This document shows, piece by piece, positions 36,565 to 45,618 of a stretch of 64,000 nucleotides of DNA; positions within the stretch are counted from its first letter, which is position 1; each line of letters begins with the position of its first letter. The position numbers and the translations under genes are program-made. The stretch is from CAVYOE01 sp963770155. GTDB lineage: Bacteria > Actinomycetota > Thermoleophilia > Solirubrobacterales > 70-9. Where the stretch lies: assembly GCA_963770155.1 (NCBI GenBank), contig CAVYOE010000001.1:1612001-1676000 (forward strand), in the 5' to 3' direction. Under the pieces are notes generated by a model that worked only from the letters and a program-made list of their open reading frames with translations, had not been told where the DNA came from and searched no databases.

Positions 36565-37314
36565 ATGGCGTCGGTGAAACGGCTCGTCCCGGGCGATGGC
36601 GCGGCGACGGTCGCGCTCGCCGACCAGTTCGCCGAGCTCGACCTGGCCGCCGGCGCCACCGCCGACCGCCCCTACACCGTCACCAACTTCGCCGCCACCG
36701 TCGACGGCCGCGCCACGATCAAGGGCAGGAGCGGTCCGATCGGCAGCGATGCCGACACCGAGGTGCTGATGCTGCTGCGCTCGCGTGCCGACGCGGTGAT
36801 GATCGGCGCAGGCACCATGCGCGCCGAGCGCTACGGCCGCATGGTCCCCGACGCGGATCGGCGGACCGAGCGCGAGCGCCGCGGCCTGCCGCCGGATCCG
36901 CTCGCTGTGATCGTCTCGGGGACCCTGGACCTCCCGTGGGATGCCGAGCTGTTCACGGAGGGCGCCGGCGAGGTCGTGATCTTCACCGGCTCGACCCGCG
37001 AGCCGCCGGCGACCGCGACCCCGACCGAGGTCGTACACCAGGCCGGCAGTGTCGATCTCGCCGGGGCGATGAGGCACCTCCGCATTGAGCGCGGGGTTGG
37101 TGGCCTCCTTTGCGAGGGCGGGCCGCACCTGCACACGGATCTGGTTCGCGCGGGGCTCGTCGACGAGCTCTTCCTGACGATCGCCCCGAAGCTGAGCGGC
37201 GGCCTCGGTCCCGGCATCCTCGCCGACATGCCCGAAGAGGTGAACGAGCTCGAGCTGGTCTGGCTGCTCGAGTCCGAAGGCGAGCTGTTCAGCCGCTACC
37301 GCCGCCGGGGCTAA
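36565..37314 (+). CDS. RibD C-terminal / dihydrofolate reductase-fold reductase
   Basis: 249 residues matching the RibD-C (pyrimidine reductase) family: YTVTNFAATVDGRATIKGRS near 35-54, LLRSRADAVMIGAGTMRAER, LAVIVSGTLDLPW, then LLCEGGPHLHTDLVRAGLVD and ELFLTIAPKLSGG. These proteins reduce pyrimidine-like substrates with NADPH; the stand-alone form without a deaminase domain is common in actinobacteria. The frame is open far upstream; ATG 36565, preceded by gcgaggg and just before the first conserved segment, is the start. It sits 11 nt after the RpiB-like gene. Confidence 0.85.
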   Translation: MASVKRLVPGDGAATVALADQFAELDLAAGATADRPYTVTNFAATVDGRATIKGRSGPIGSDADTEVLMLLRSRADAVMIGAGTMRAERYGRMVPDADRRTERERRGLPPDPLAVIVSGTLDLPWDAELFTEGAGEVVIFTGSTREPPATATPTEVVHQAGSVDLAGAMRHLRIERGVGGLLCEGGPHLHTDLVRAGLVDELFLTIAPKLSGGLGPGILADMPEEVNELELVWLLESEGELFSRYRRRG

Positions 37315-37320
37315 CGGCGC

Positions 37321-37326
37321 TAGGCT
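37321..37326 (+). promoter_or_regulatory. TAGGCT -10-like box before an atypical start
   Basis: TAGGCT ends 6 nt before ATC 37333, the codon where the acyl-CoA dehydrogenase protein should begin. The spacing is the same as in front of the leaderless-type ATG and GTG starts of this window. Confidence 0.4.
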
Positions 37327-37332
37327 GCCCCT

Positions 37333-38628
37333 ATCGACTTCTCCCCCACACCCCAGGTCACCGAACTGCTCGAGCGGGTGGGCGCATTCATGGACGAGCA
37401 CGTCTATCCGAACGAGGCCGAGGCGATGCGCGCTCTCGACGATGAGGTCAAGCCCGGGGTCGCCTACCCGCAGATGTTCATCGAGATCCGCGAGAAGGCC
37501 AAGGACGAGGGGCTCTGGAACCTGTTCATGCCCGACGAGCGCTACGGCCCTGGGCTGACCAACTGGGAGTACGGGATGCTCTGCGAGGTCATGGGCCGCA
37601 GCCCGGTCCTCGGCTCGATGGCATTCAACTGCGCCGCGCCGGACACCGGCAACGCCGAGATCCTCGCCGAGCACGGGACCGATGAGCAGAAAGAGGAGTG
37701 GCTGCAGCCGCTGCTCGACGGGGAGATCCGCAGCTGCTTCTCGATGACCGAGCCGGAGGTCTCGGGCTCGGACCCGACCACCCTCCAGACCCGCGCCGAG
37801 AAGGACGGCGACGAATGGGTGATCAACGGCCACAAGTGGTTCACCTCGGGCGCGATCGGCGCCTCACTGGCGATCGTGATGGTGGTCACCGACCCCGACG
37901 CGAATCCTTACGCGCGGGCGAGCATGATCTGCGTGCCGCTCGACAACCCCGGCATGGACGTGATCCGCCCGGTGCCGGTGATGGGCCACGACAAGGGTCC
38001 CGGCCACTGCGAGGTCCGCTACACGGACTGCCGCGTCCCGGCAAGCAGCCTGCTCGGGGAGCAGGGCGCCGGCTTTGTCATCGCTCAGGACCGCCTCGGT
38101 CCGGGCCGCATCCACCACTGCATGCGGGCGATCGGGACGGCAGAGCGCGCGATCGAGATGATGTGCGACCGCGCCAACTCGCGCGAGAGCTTCGGCGAGA
38201 AGCTCGCCGACCACCAGTTCATCCAGGACTTCATCGCGCTCAGCCGGATGGAGGTCGACCAGGCCCGCTTGCTCACCCTTTATGCCGCCTGGCTCATGGA
38301 CACCGAGGGCAAGCGCCGCGCCCGCCAGGCGATCTCCCAGATCAAGGTGGTGGCGGCGAACATGGTCATGAACGTGCTCGACCGCGCGATCCAGACCCAC
38401 GGCGCGCTCGGCATGTCCGACGACACTCCGCTCGCCGCGATGTGGCGCTACAGCCGCATGCTCAAGGTCGCCGACGGCCCCGACGAGGTCCACAAGATGG
38501 TGATCGCCCGCCGCGAGCTCAACCGCCGCGCGAAGGTGGCCGAGCAGGGCTCGGGCGACGCGAGCGCAAAGAGCGACGGCGACGCAGCGGGCAAGACCGA
38601 CGGCAAGCCCGCCGCACAGCCGGCCTAG
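37333..38628 (+). CDS. Acyl-CoA dehydrogenase (probable atypical ATC start)
   Basis: About 430 residues; FAD enzyme that forms the alpha-beta double bond of acyl-CoA. Motifs: CFSMTEPEVSGSDPTTLQTR, KWFTSGAIGAS, GPGRIHHCMRAIGTAERAIE, QTHGALGMSDDTPLAAMWRY. The family N-terminus (DFSPTPQVTELLERVGAFMD) is encoded in frame before the first usable start: the codon in the place of the initiator is ATC at 37333, while GTG 37378 or ATG 37390 would cut off 15-19 conserved residues. The C-terminal ~35 residues are Ala/Lys/Asp-rich and unconserved. Confidence 0.85.
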   Translation: MDFSPTPQVTELLERVGAFMDEHVYPNEAEAMRALDDEVKPGVAYPQMFIEIREKAKDEGLWNLFMPDERYGPGLTNWEYGMLCEVMGRSPVLGSMAFNCAAPDTGNAEILAEHGTDEQKEEWLQPLLDGEIRSCFSMTEPEVSGSDPTTLQTRAEKDGDEWVINGHKWFTSGAIGASLAIVMVVTDPDANPYARASMICVPLDNPGMDVIRPVPVMGHDKGPGHCEVRYTDCRVPASSLLGEQGAGFVIAQDRLGPGRIHHCMRAIGTAERAIEMMCDRANSRESFGEKLADHQFIQDFIALSRMEVDQARLLTLYAAWLMDTEGKRRARQAISQIKVVAANMVMNVLDRAIQTHGALGMSDDTPLAAMWRYSRMLKVADGPDEVHKMVIARRELNRRAKVAEQGSGDASAKSDGDAAGKTDGKPAAQPA

Positions 38629-38668
38629 ACGCTTACGCAGTAACGCGCTACTGTCCGGGCCGATGAGG
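38607..38668 (+). repeat. 62-bp direct repeat, copy A (end of acyl-CoA dehydrogenase gene to start of repeat-protein gene)
   Basis: This segment matches 41560-41621 at about 50 of 62 positions without gaps. It covers the last eight codons of the acyl-CoA dehydrogenase gene, the -10-like box and the ATG of the secreted propeller gene. The identical block acgcgctactgt contains the TACTGT box. Confidence 0.8.
38649..38654 (+). promoter_or_regulatory. TACTGT -10-like box, leaderless type
   Basis: TACTGT ends 8 nt before ATG 38663. The same box and spacing recur in front of ATG 41616 within the duplicated segment. Confidence 0.5.
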
Positions 38669-41560
38669 GGAACGACCAGGGCCGTGGGACTCGGGGTCGC
38701 TGCACTCCTGCTGGCGACAGTCGTCGCGATCCCTGTCTATGCCGAGGGGCCCGGCTCGACCACGCTGATCAGCCGTCCGAGCGGAACCGCTCCCCTGGCG
38801 CCCGGTGTCGTCAACAACAGCAGTACCGGGGGCGCCATTGGCGGCGGCGGCAACCATGCCCAACAGGCGATCAGCGACAACGGGAACAGGGTCGTCTTCG
38901 CCTCCGACGCCGACGGGCTCTCGACCCAGGACAACAACCGGTTCCGGAACATCTTCGTCCGGGACAACCTCGGCACCTCGGATCCCAGTGACGACACGAC
39001 CATCTTGGTCAGCAGGAAAACCAACGGCGACCCCGCGGACGACACTTCCGGCGATCCGGTGATCAGCGGCGACGGCACCAAGGTCGCGTTCCAGACAATC
39101 GCTTCACTTGATCCCTCAGATACGAACGGCGGGCTCCAAGGCGATATCTACGTGCGGGACCTCGGGCTGAACACGACCACGCTCGTAAGCCGCGGCACCG
39201 GCACGCCGCCGGCCGGACCCCAGCGCTCCGAGCACCCGACGATCAGCGACGACGGCAACGAGATCGCCTTCGACACCTTCAACTCGCTGGACGCCGGGGC
39301 CGACACCATGGCCGGCAGTAAGGACGTCTACTTGCGCGATGTCGGTGCCCAGACGACGACCCTGATCAGCCGCGCCGACGGTGACGCCGGAACCATCGGA
39401 AACGGCAGCTCGGGCTCCCCCTCGATCAGCGGCGACGGGACGAAGGTCGCATTCGAGACGAACGCGTCCAATCTCGGCGCCGGCGATGCAAATACGACAT
39501 CCGACGTCCATCTCCGGGACACCGCGCCTACCCCCGACGCCACGAGGCTCGTGAGCCGGGCCAACGACAGCGGCGGGGTTTCCGGAGCCGTAGGCGACGC
39601 TGCATCGTCGGGAGCGTCGATCAGTGGCGATGGGACCAAGGTCGCCTTTCACAGCAACGCCACCAATCTGATCGGCGCCGGCGCCGACACCAACAACTTT
39701 TCCGACATCTTCGTCCGGGACATCTCCCTGCCGGAGACAACCCAGACCACGGTAAGGGTCAGCGTCACCGACGGCGAGGCCCAGGCGAATGGGCGCTCAT
39801 TCACCCCCTCGCTCAGCACCAACGGGGACGAGGTCGCCTTCCACAGCGCAGCGACCAACCTCAACGCTGCGGACACGAACTCGAACAACGACATCCACGT
39901 CCGAGACCAGAGCGCAGGAACAACCGAGCTCGCCAGTCGCGAGAACGGCACCGGGCCGGTCGGGACCGACGGCTCGTTCTCGGCGTCGATCAGCGGCAGT
40001 GGCACCGCGGTCACCTGGGAATCGCCCGCGAACAACTTGAGCGCCGCTGACGACAACGACTTCCAGCAGATCTTCAAGCGGACGCTGTCAACGGACGCGA
40101 GTCCGAACGAGACCACTCATATCTCGAAACCGAGCGGGAGCGCGCCCTTCACGGGCGACGGCGTCAACTCCAGTTCCTTCGGTGAGGGACGGCGTGCGGT
40201 GAGCGCCGACGGCCGCTACATCGCATTCCTCTCCAACGCAGATCACCTGAGCGCCGAGGACGACAACAGCGTCCAGAACGCCTTCGTCCGTGACCTCGTC
40301 ACCGACACCACAGCGCTGGTCGGCAGGGCGTCAGGCGCAGGTGGCGCCTCCGCGAACGCGTTCACGAGCTCAGTCGCAATCAGCGCCGACGGGCGCAAGG
40401 TCGCCTTCTCGTCCGCGGCGACCAATCTCCCCGGTGGGGACGGAACCTTCCACGTGTTCCTGCGCGACCTCGATACCCAGGTCACCGAGCTGGTCAGCCG
40501 TGCGGACGGAGCCGGCGGCGTGGCGGGCGACTCTTCGTCATTCAATCCGACGCTCAGCGCCGACGGCGACCGGGTCGCGTTCGAGACGTTCGCGGAGAAT
40601 CTCGATGGACCTGGTGGGCCCGACACGGGCAGTGACGGGGACGTCTACGTCCGCGATCGAAGCAGCGCCGACACCATCTACGCCAGTCGGAGAAGCGGTG
40701 CGGCCGGCGCAGAAGGCGATATGCGCTCACAGGCGGCGGTGCTGTCCGACGACGGCAGCCGCGTCGCCTTCGAGAGCGCAGCTACCAACCTCGACCCCAC
40801 CGTCACTGATTCCAACAACAATCAGGACATTTACGCGCGCGACCTGGGAGGTGCTGAAGCCACGCAGCTGGTCTCTCGCGCCACAGGGACCGGGAACCCG
40901 CCGGCTCAGAGCTCCGGCAGCCCAGCGATCAGCGCCAACGGCGACGAGATCGCCTTCGATACCCCGGCCCCCCTCGACGGCGTGGTGGACCAGAACGGAC
41001 TCGTCCAGGACGTCTACCTCCGCGAGACCTCTTCGGCAACCACCACCCTGATCAGCCGAGAAGATGGCGACTCTGGGGCAATGGGTGACAATCCCTCGGC
41101 CGATCCATCGATAAGCGCCGACGGCACCAGGATCGCATTCGAGGGCAACGATCCGGACTTCGGCGGCGGGAACAACGGATTCTCGGACATCTACGTCCGC
41201 GACATCGGGGCGAACCCCGACGACACCCTGTACGTGAGCAGAGCCGATGGCGCGAGCGGCGCCGATGCAGTCGCCGTTTCGCAAAATCCCTCGATCAGTG
41301 CCTCGGGGAACTGCGTCGCCTTCGAGTCGGACGCCGAGAACCTGACCGCGGACTACCCCGGCTTCGACTTCACCCACATCTACATGCGGACGATCTCGGG
41401 GGAGTGCGCTCTCCCACCGCCACCGACGATGCCGCCCTCGGCGACGCCGCCACCGGGTGGGAGCACGGCCGCCCCGAGGAAGAAGTGCAAGAAGGGCCGC
41501 AAGCTGGTCAAGCGCAAGGGCAAGCTCCGCTGCGTCAAGAAGAAGAAGCGCCGGGCCTAG
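38663..41560 (+). CDS. Large secreted beta-propeller-like repeat protein with Lys-rich tail
   Basis: 965 residues. Signal peptide 1-28 (AVGLGVAALLLATVVAIPVYA). The body consists of about a dozen ~60-residue repeats with the pattern ISGDGTKVAFQT... then DIYVRDL..TTLVSR, resembling TolB/WD40-like PD40 propeller blades; this implies one or two beta-propellers outside the cell. A short Pro-rich linker (LPPPPTMPPSATPPP) leads to the tail KKCKKGRKLVKRKGKLRCVK plus KKKRRA. No enzymatic motif is visible. ATG 38663 stands 8 nt behind a TACTGT box. Confidence 0.82.
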   Translation: MRGTTRAVGLGVAALLLATVVAIPVYAEGPGSTTLISRPSGTAPLAPGVVNNSSTGGAIGGGGNHAQQAISDNGNRVVFASDADGLSTQDNNRFRNIFVRDNLGTSDPSDDTTILVSRKTNGDPADDTSGDPVISGDGTKVAFQTIASLDPSDTNGGLQGDIYVRDLGLNTTTLVSRGTGTPPAGPQRSEHPTISDDGNEIAFDTFNSLDAGADTMAGSKDVYLRDVGAQTTTLISRADGDAGTIGNGSSGSPSISGDGTKVAFETNASNLGAGDANTTSDVHLRDTAPTPDATRLVSRANDSGGVSGAVGDAASSGASISGDGTKVAFHSNATNLIGAGADTNNFSDIFVRDISLPETTQTTVRVSVTDGEAQANGRSFTPSLSTNGDEVAFHSAATNLNAADTNSNNDIHVRDQSAGTTELASRENGTGPVGTDGSFSASISGSGTAVTWESPANNLSAADDNDFQQIFKRTLSTDASPNETTHISKPSGSAPFTGDGVNSSSFGEGRRAVSADGRYIAFLSNADHLSAEDDNSVQNAFVRDLVTDTTALVGRASGAGGASANAFTSSVAISADGRKVAFSSAATNLPGGDGTFHVFLRDLDTQVTELVSRADGAGGVAGDSSSFNPTLSADGDRVAFETFAENLDGPGGPDTGSDGDVYVRDRSSADTIYASRRSGAAGAEGDMRSQAAVLSDDGSRVAFESAATNLDPTVTDSNNNQDIYARDLGGAEATQLVSRATGTGNPPAQSSGSPAISANGDEIAFDTPAPLDGVVDQNGLVQDVYLRETSSATTTLISREDGDSGAMGDNPSADPSISADGTRIAFEGNDPDFGGGNNGFSDIYVRDIGANPDDTLYVSRADGASGADAVAVSQNPSISASGNCVAFESDAENLTADYPGFDFTHIYMRTISGECALPPPPTMPPSATPPPGGSTAAPRKKCKKGRKLVKRKGKLRCVKKKKRRA

Positions 41561-41621
41561 CCCGCCGCCCAGCCGGCCTGGACGCGGCTGCACTGACGCG
41601 CTACTGTTCCCGGCGATGAGG
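41560..41621 (+). repeat. 62-bp direct repeat, copy B
   Basis: Copy of 38607-38668. Here the part that codes for the C-terminus of the acyl-CoA dehydrogenase in copy A (cccgccgc..agccggcct) is non-coding spacer just after the propeller-gene stop. That shows which copy is derived: B was made from A. Confidence 0.8.
41602..41607 (+). promoter_or_regulatory. TACTGT -10-like box, leaderless type
   Basis: TACTGT ends 8 nt before ATG 41616, in repeat copy B. Confidence 0.5.
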
Positions 41622-43112
41622 GTCATGACCAGGGTCATGGGGCTTGGGATCGCGGTGCTGCTGCTGGGAGCGGTGCCGGCTTCGGCCACGATTCGGTACG
41701 CCGCGCCCGGCGGGACGGCGGACGACAGCCAATGCATCATCGCCACGGCGAACGACACCAGCCCGACCCCATGCAGCATCTACGAGGCGGCGGGCTACTC
41801 GGACCCCCCGGGCAATGCCGTGGGAGGCGCCGACGAAGTCGTGATCGCCCCCGGCAACTACTCCTCCACAGCCGGCGACCTCGGGCCGTTCGACAGCGTC
41901 GTCCCGGTTGCGGGGAACGTCCACGGCGCATCGGGGCAGCCGCGGCCTCGGATCACCCTGAACGAGGTGTCATTCGCGGCCTTCGCGCTATTCACCGGGA
42001 CGGAGCTCTCCGACGTCGAAATCCATACCACCGGCGCGGGCACACCAGACGCTATCCGCGTCCAGGGCGGGACGGCCGACCGGGTGGTGGCGCACTCGGA
42101 CACGATTGCCGGCGGCCACGTCTGCAGCCACGTCACCGGCTTGATCCGCAGCACCGCCTGTATCAGCGAGGGTGGAGCCAGTGCGCTCGGCATCAACGTT
42201 GGGACCGGCGCCGTAACCTTCCAGCCGACTCTGCGCAACGTCACCGCGGTGGCCACGAGCGGGGCCTTCGCCATCGACTACCAGCTGCAGGCACAAATGG
42301 GAGCGACGGCGACGCTGACGCTCGACGCGAAGAACGTGATCGCGAAGGGGAGTGCGCCCGAGGACATTCGCGCGCGCGCCACCGACGACACCAACCCGGC
42401 CTCGGCTGCGACCGTGACGCTCAACTTCGATTATTCGAACTACGACCAGACCGCAACGGTTTCGGACGCGCCGAACAGCAGCGCCACGATCACCGGGATC
42501 GGCGCTCTCCAAAACCAGGTCGCGGCGCCTTCCCTCGCAGCCGACAACTACCACCAGCTTTCAACCTCGATCACGATCAACGCTGGTGTCGATGTCGCTC
42601 TGATCGGCGCCGACGACATCGACCACAACGCACGCGAGATCCCTGGGGACGATCCCGACATCGGCGCCGACGAGGCAGCCGAACCGACCACGACCAGTGT
42701 TTCCTGCGCTCCCCCCTCGCTTGTGCTTGGCTCCGGCGCCGGCACCTGCACCGGGACAGTCACCGGCACCACTTCGCCGACCGGCAACGTCGGCTTCGCC
42801 TCGAACTCGCCCGGAAGCTTCGCCGGCGGTGTTACCTGCCCATTGGCGCCGGCCGGCCCCACGTCTGCAAGCTGCTCGATCCCCTACACACCAGCCGCGG
42901 TCGCGACGGGCACTCATGCAATCACCGCGACCTACCTCGCGGATCTTGCACATGAACCCAGCTCCGGTTCGACCACCCTCAGCGTCACTGCTCCACCTGC
43001 GGCGACCCCTCCGGCCTCGACGCCCCCGGTGACGAAGAAGTGCAGGAAGGGCCGCAAACTTGTCCGCCGCAAGGGCAAGCTTCGCTGCGTCAAGAAGAAG
43101 CGCCGAGCCTAG
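41616..43112 (+). CDS. Secreted beta-helix / Ig-like protein with Lys-rich tail
   Basis: 498 residues. Signal peptide ~1-26 (VMGLGIAVLLLGAVPASA), then a beta-helix-like region (~30-350) with a choice-of-anchor-Q-type ending (AREIPGDDPDIGADE), an Ig-like domain (~355-455) with cysteine-bearing strands (SVSCAPPSLVLGSGAGTCTG, SASCSIPYTPAAVATGTHAI), a Pro/Ala/Thr linker, and the tail KKCRKGRKLVRRKGKLRCVK plus KKRRA. The tail is nearly identical to that of the preceding gene. ATG 41616 begins the signal peptide; ATG 41625 and 41637 are close alternatives. Likely surface-exposed. Confidence 0.82.
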   Translation: MRVMTRVMGLGIAVLLLGAVPASATIRYAAPGGTADDSQCIIATANDTSPTPCSIYEAAGYSDPPGNAVGGADEVVIAPGNYSSTAGDLGPFDSVVPVAGNVHGASGQPRPRITLNEVSFAAFALFTGTELSDVEIHTTGAGTPDAIRVQGGTADRVVAHSDTIAGGHVCSHVTGLIRSTACISEGGASALGINVGTGAVTFQPTLRNVTAVATSGAFAIDYQLQAQMGATATLTLDAKNVIAKGSAPEDIRARATDDTNPASAATVTLNFDYSNYDQTATVSDAPNSSATITGIGALQNQVAAPSLAADNYHQLSTSITINAGVDVALIGADDIDHNAREIPGDDPDIGADEAAEPTTTSVSCAPPSLVLGSGAGTCTGTVTGTTSPTGNVGFASNSPGSFAGGVTCPLAPAGPTSASCSIPYTPAAVATGTHAITATYLADLAHEPSSGSTTLSVTAPPAATPPASTPPVTKKCRKGRKLVRRKGKLRCVKKKRRA

Positions 43113-43118
43113 CTCCGT

Positions 43119-44150
43119 CTATTTCTCGAGCCGGTCGACCGCCTCGGAGGCGGCTTCGCCGACGCGCTCGACCACCTTCTCGAACTCCGCAAACCCGTCG
43201 CTGTCGCCGTAGGCGCCGCCCTTGAAGCGGGAAACGATTCCCTCGGCGATCACCGCGAGCTTCCAAAGCCCGAGCGCGACGAAGAAGTCGATCTCCGAGA
43301 GGTCGCGGCCGGAGCGCTCAGCGTACAGATCGGCGACCTGCTCCCGGCTCGGAAACCCCGGGATCGCTGTCGGAGGCTCGATGTTGGGGAGGATCTGCTC
43401 GTCGGGATCGCCCCAGTAGACGACGAGCAACCCGACATCGGCGAGCGGGTCGCCGAGGGTGCACAGCTCCCAATCGACCACCGCCGCGATCTCACCTTCG
43501 TCAGTGAGAATCATGTTGTCGAGCCGGTAGTCGCCGTGGACGATGGTCGCCTGGCCCTGCTCCGGCACCCGCCCCGCCAGGCGGTCGTGGACCTCCTCGA
43601 CCACGGGGACCTCGCGCGTCTTCGACTTCTCCCACTGTCCCTGCCAGCGCTTCAGCTGGCGCTCGACATAGCCCTCCTTGCGCCCCAGGTCCGCGAGCCC
43701 GACCTCGTCCGGGTCGACCCGGTGCAGCTCGACCAGGGTGTCGACCACCCGCTCGCCGATCGCGTGCCGTTCGGCCTCGTCAAAGGACGCGGCTTCCTTG
43801 CCGGTGCGGAGGATCGGGCCGGGCAGGAACCCCATCACGTAGAACGGGGCGCCGTTGACCGAGTCGTCCTCGCAGTACCCGGCGATCGGCGGGACCGGGA
43901 CGTTCGTGTCCTGGAGGGCGGAGATCACCTTGTGCTCGCGGCCCATGTCGTGGGCCGAGCCGAGCGTCTTGCCGAGCGGCGGGCGGCGAAGGGCCCAGAC
44001 GCTCCCGTTTGAGTCCGCGACGCGAAAGGTTAGGTTGGACCGGCCACCCGAGATCCGCTCGAAGCTGAGCGGGGGCTTCGCACCCTCGACGTTGCGCTCG
44101 AACCACTGCTCGAGCGCGGGCTGATCTATACCGTCCGGCATCTCGGCCAT
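43119..44150 (-). CDS. Phosphotransferase of the APH/ACAD10-like kinase family
   Basis: 343 residues. N-lobe with RISGGRSNLTFRV (glycine-rich loop region) and WALRRPPLG. The C-lobe has the catalytic loop IVHGDYRLDNMIL (HGDxxxxN) and VVDWELCTLGDPLADVG with the metal-binding Asp. The layout matches the ACAD10/11 N-terminal kinase family, often near acyl-CoA dehydrogenases and thought to phosphorylate hydroxyacyl chains or similar; an acyl-CoA dehydrogenase gene lies 4.5 kb upstream. The start codon ATG overlaps the ATG of the divergent HAD gene (CATG). Confidence 0.87.
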   Translation of the reverse strand: MAEMPDGIDQPALEQWFERNVEGAKPPLSFERISGGRSNLTFRVADSNGSVWALRRPPLGKTLGSAHDMGREHKVISALQDTNVPVPPIAGYCEDDSVNGAPFYVMGFLPGPILRTGKEAASFDEAERHAIGERVVDTLVELHRVDPDEVGLADLGRKEGYVERQLKRWQGQWEKSKTREVPVVEEVHDRLAGRVPEQGQATIVHGDYRLDNMILTDEGEIAAVVDWELCTLGDPLADVGLLVVYWGDPDEQILPNIEPPTAIPGFPSREQVADLYAERSGRDLSEIDFFVALGLWKLAVIAEGIVSRFKGGAYGDSDGFAEFEKVVERVGEAASEAVDRLEK

Positions 44151-44772
44151 GGCAGCGGAGACTAATTACAAAGCCCTTGTCTTCGACTTCGGCGGCGTGC
44201 TCACCAATCCGGTCTGGGAGAGCTTCGCCTCCTTCTGCGAGACCGAAGGCCTCGATCCGGAGACCGTCAAGAACCTCTTCCGCAAGGACCCGGATGCGCT
44301 GGCCGACCTGCGCGAGCTCGAGATGGGCGCAGTGAGCACGGATGAATTCGAGCAGCGGTTCTCGAAGCGGCTCGGGGTGGACAGCGAGCGGCTGATCGAC
44401 CGGCTGTTCGCCGGAATGAAGCCGCTCGAGGAAATGATCGAGCTGGTCCGGGTCGCCAAGCAGAGCGGACTCAAGACCGCGCTTCTGTCGAACTCGTGGA
44501 GCGTCGATCACTACGACCGCGAGCTCCTCGACCAGATCTTCGACGTGGTGGTGATCTCGGCCGAGGTCGAAGCATGCACAAGCCGCAACCCGAGATCTAC
44601 CGACTGACAATCGAGCGGCTCGGAGTGGAGCCGGGCGAGTGCGTTTTCATCGACGACCTGCGCGAGAACTGCGACGGCGGCCGAGGAGGTCGGAATGAAG
44701 GCGATCCGCCACCGCGACGCGGCGACGACGATCGCCGAGCTGCGCGACCTGCTGCCGGTCCTCGCCGACTGA
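44149..44772 (+). pseudogene. HAD-superfamily hydrolase, two frame breaks
   Basis: About 207 residues when both breaks are repaired. Motif I is FDFGGVLTNPV at 11-21 (the nucleophile position Asp is FDF), then KTALLSNSWS (motif II), VVVISAEV, after the first break (~44568) MHKPQPEIYRLTIERLGVEP (motif III Lys), CVFIDDLRENCDG (motif IV), and after the second break (~44685) EEVGMKAIRHRDAATTIAEL to TGA 44772. The first break adds two bases after gaggtcg, the second one base in gacggcggcc. Typical of the epoxide-hydrolase N-domain/GPH-like HAD subfamily. Possibly intact in vivo. Confidence 0.78.
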
Positions 44773-45612
44773 TCAGGTGCCGGCGGCGATCATCGCCACC
44801 CCGAGCAGGGCAAAGACCACCCCCGCCTTCTGCAGCGGCCGCAGCCTCTCCCCGAGCACGATGTACGCGAGCACGATCGTCACCGCCGGATAGAGCGAAC
44901 CGACGACGGCCACCACCGACAGAAGCCCTTCGGTCGTGGCCGACGCATAGAGCGCGTTGGCGATGATGTCGAAAGTGCCGATCGCCGCCAGCACCGGTAG
45001 CGCAGAGCGGGCGGGCCGAACCGGAGGCCGCAACGCGACAACGGCGGCAGCGATCGTGGCGACCCCGCCGACCCTGACACAGGCAATCGTCCACGCCGGG
45101 TCCTCGGCAGCGGTCGCATCGACCGCGACGAAGAAGGTGCCGAAGCCGAGTGCGGCAAGAAGCGAGAGGGCGATCGAGCGCAGTGCCACCGCCCTGTGTT
45201 CGGGATCGGGCTCGTAACTGACGCCCATCACCGCAACGGTCGCGACCGCGATCCCGGCCAACTGGATCAATCCGGGCTCCTCCCCGCGAGCGAGCCCGAC
45301 CGTGACCGGGATCACCACGCTCAGCGCGGAGATCGGAGCAACCACGCTGATCGTGCCCATTGCCATGGCCGCATAGAAGGCGCTCAGTCCGAGCGCGCCC
45401 GCGGCGCCGCCCAGTGCCGCGACCAGCATTTCGCCGCCGCTGAGCTGCTCCTCGGCAAGCAGGGGCAGAAGCGCGACCGCGAGCAGCAGGCCGAACGACT
45501 GGCCCAGCAGAACGACCGCGAGGACATGCATCCGGCGGCTCTGCAGGCCGCCGGCGAAGTCGGAAATTCCCCAGGCGACGCTGGAGACGAGACTGAGGGC
45601 GACGCCGAGCAG
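44773..45612 (-). CDS. EamA/DMT family transporter (probable CTG start)
   Basis: About 279 residues in ten membrane helices, two EamA repeats. The second repeat starts SIALSLLAALGFGTFFVAVD and ends with LYPAVTIVLAYIVLGERLRP, the classic DMT motif. The first ATG in frame (45531) would remove the first helix, but in-frame codons upstream encode a proper one (VALSLVSSVAWGISDFAGGL). No ATG, GTG or TTG precedes it before the TAG at 45621; CTG 45612 is the only near-cognate start with suitable place, 6 nt after the upstream stop. Exporter of unknown metabolite. Confidence 0.8.
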   Translation of the reverse strand: MLGVALSLVSSVAWGISDFAGGLQSRRMHVLAVVLLGQSFGLLLAVALLPLLAEEQLSGGEMLVAALGGAAGALGLSAFYAAMAMGTISVVAPISALSVVIPVTVGLARGEEPGLIQLAGIAVATVAVMGVSYEPDPEHRAVALRSIALSLLAALGFGTFFVAVDATAAEDPAWTIACVRVGGVATIAAAVVALRPPVRPARSALPVLAAIGTFDIIANALYASATTEGLLSVVAVVGSLYPAVTIVLAYIVLGERLRPLQKAGVVFALLGVAMIAAGT

Positions 45613-45618
45613 CTGCCG

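Noticed and set aside
32879..36565. A 1228-codon open frame on the minus strand
   Set aside because: It runs antisense through the sulfotransferase and RpiB genes and then in frame through parts of the DUF2804-like and flippase-like genes. Only those parts have family motifs; the rest is a high-GC antisense shadow.
38663..41560. Tandem DNA repeats in the propeller gene
   Set aside because: The ~60-residue units diverge strongly in DNA. They are ordinary propeller blades.
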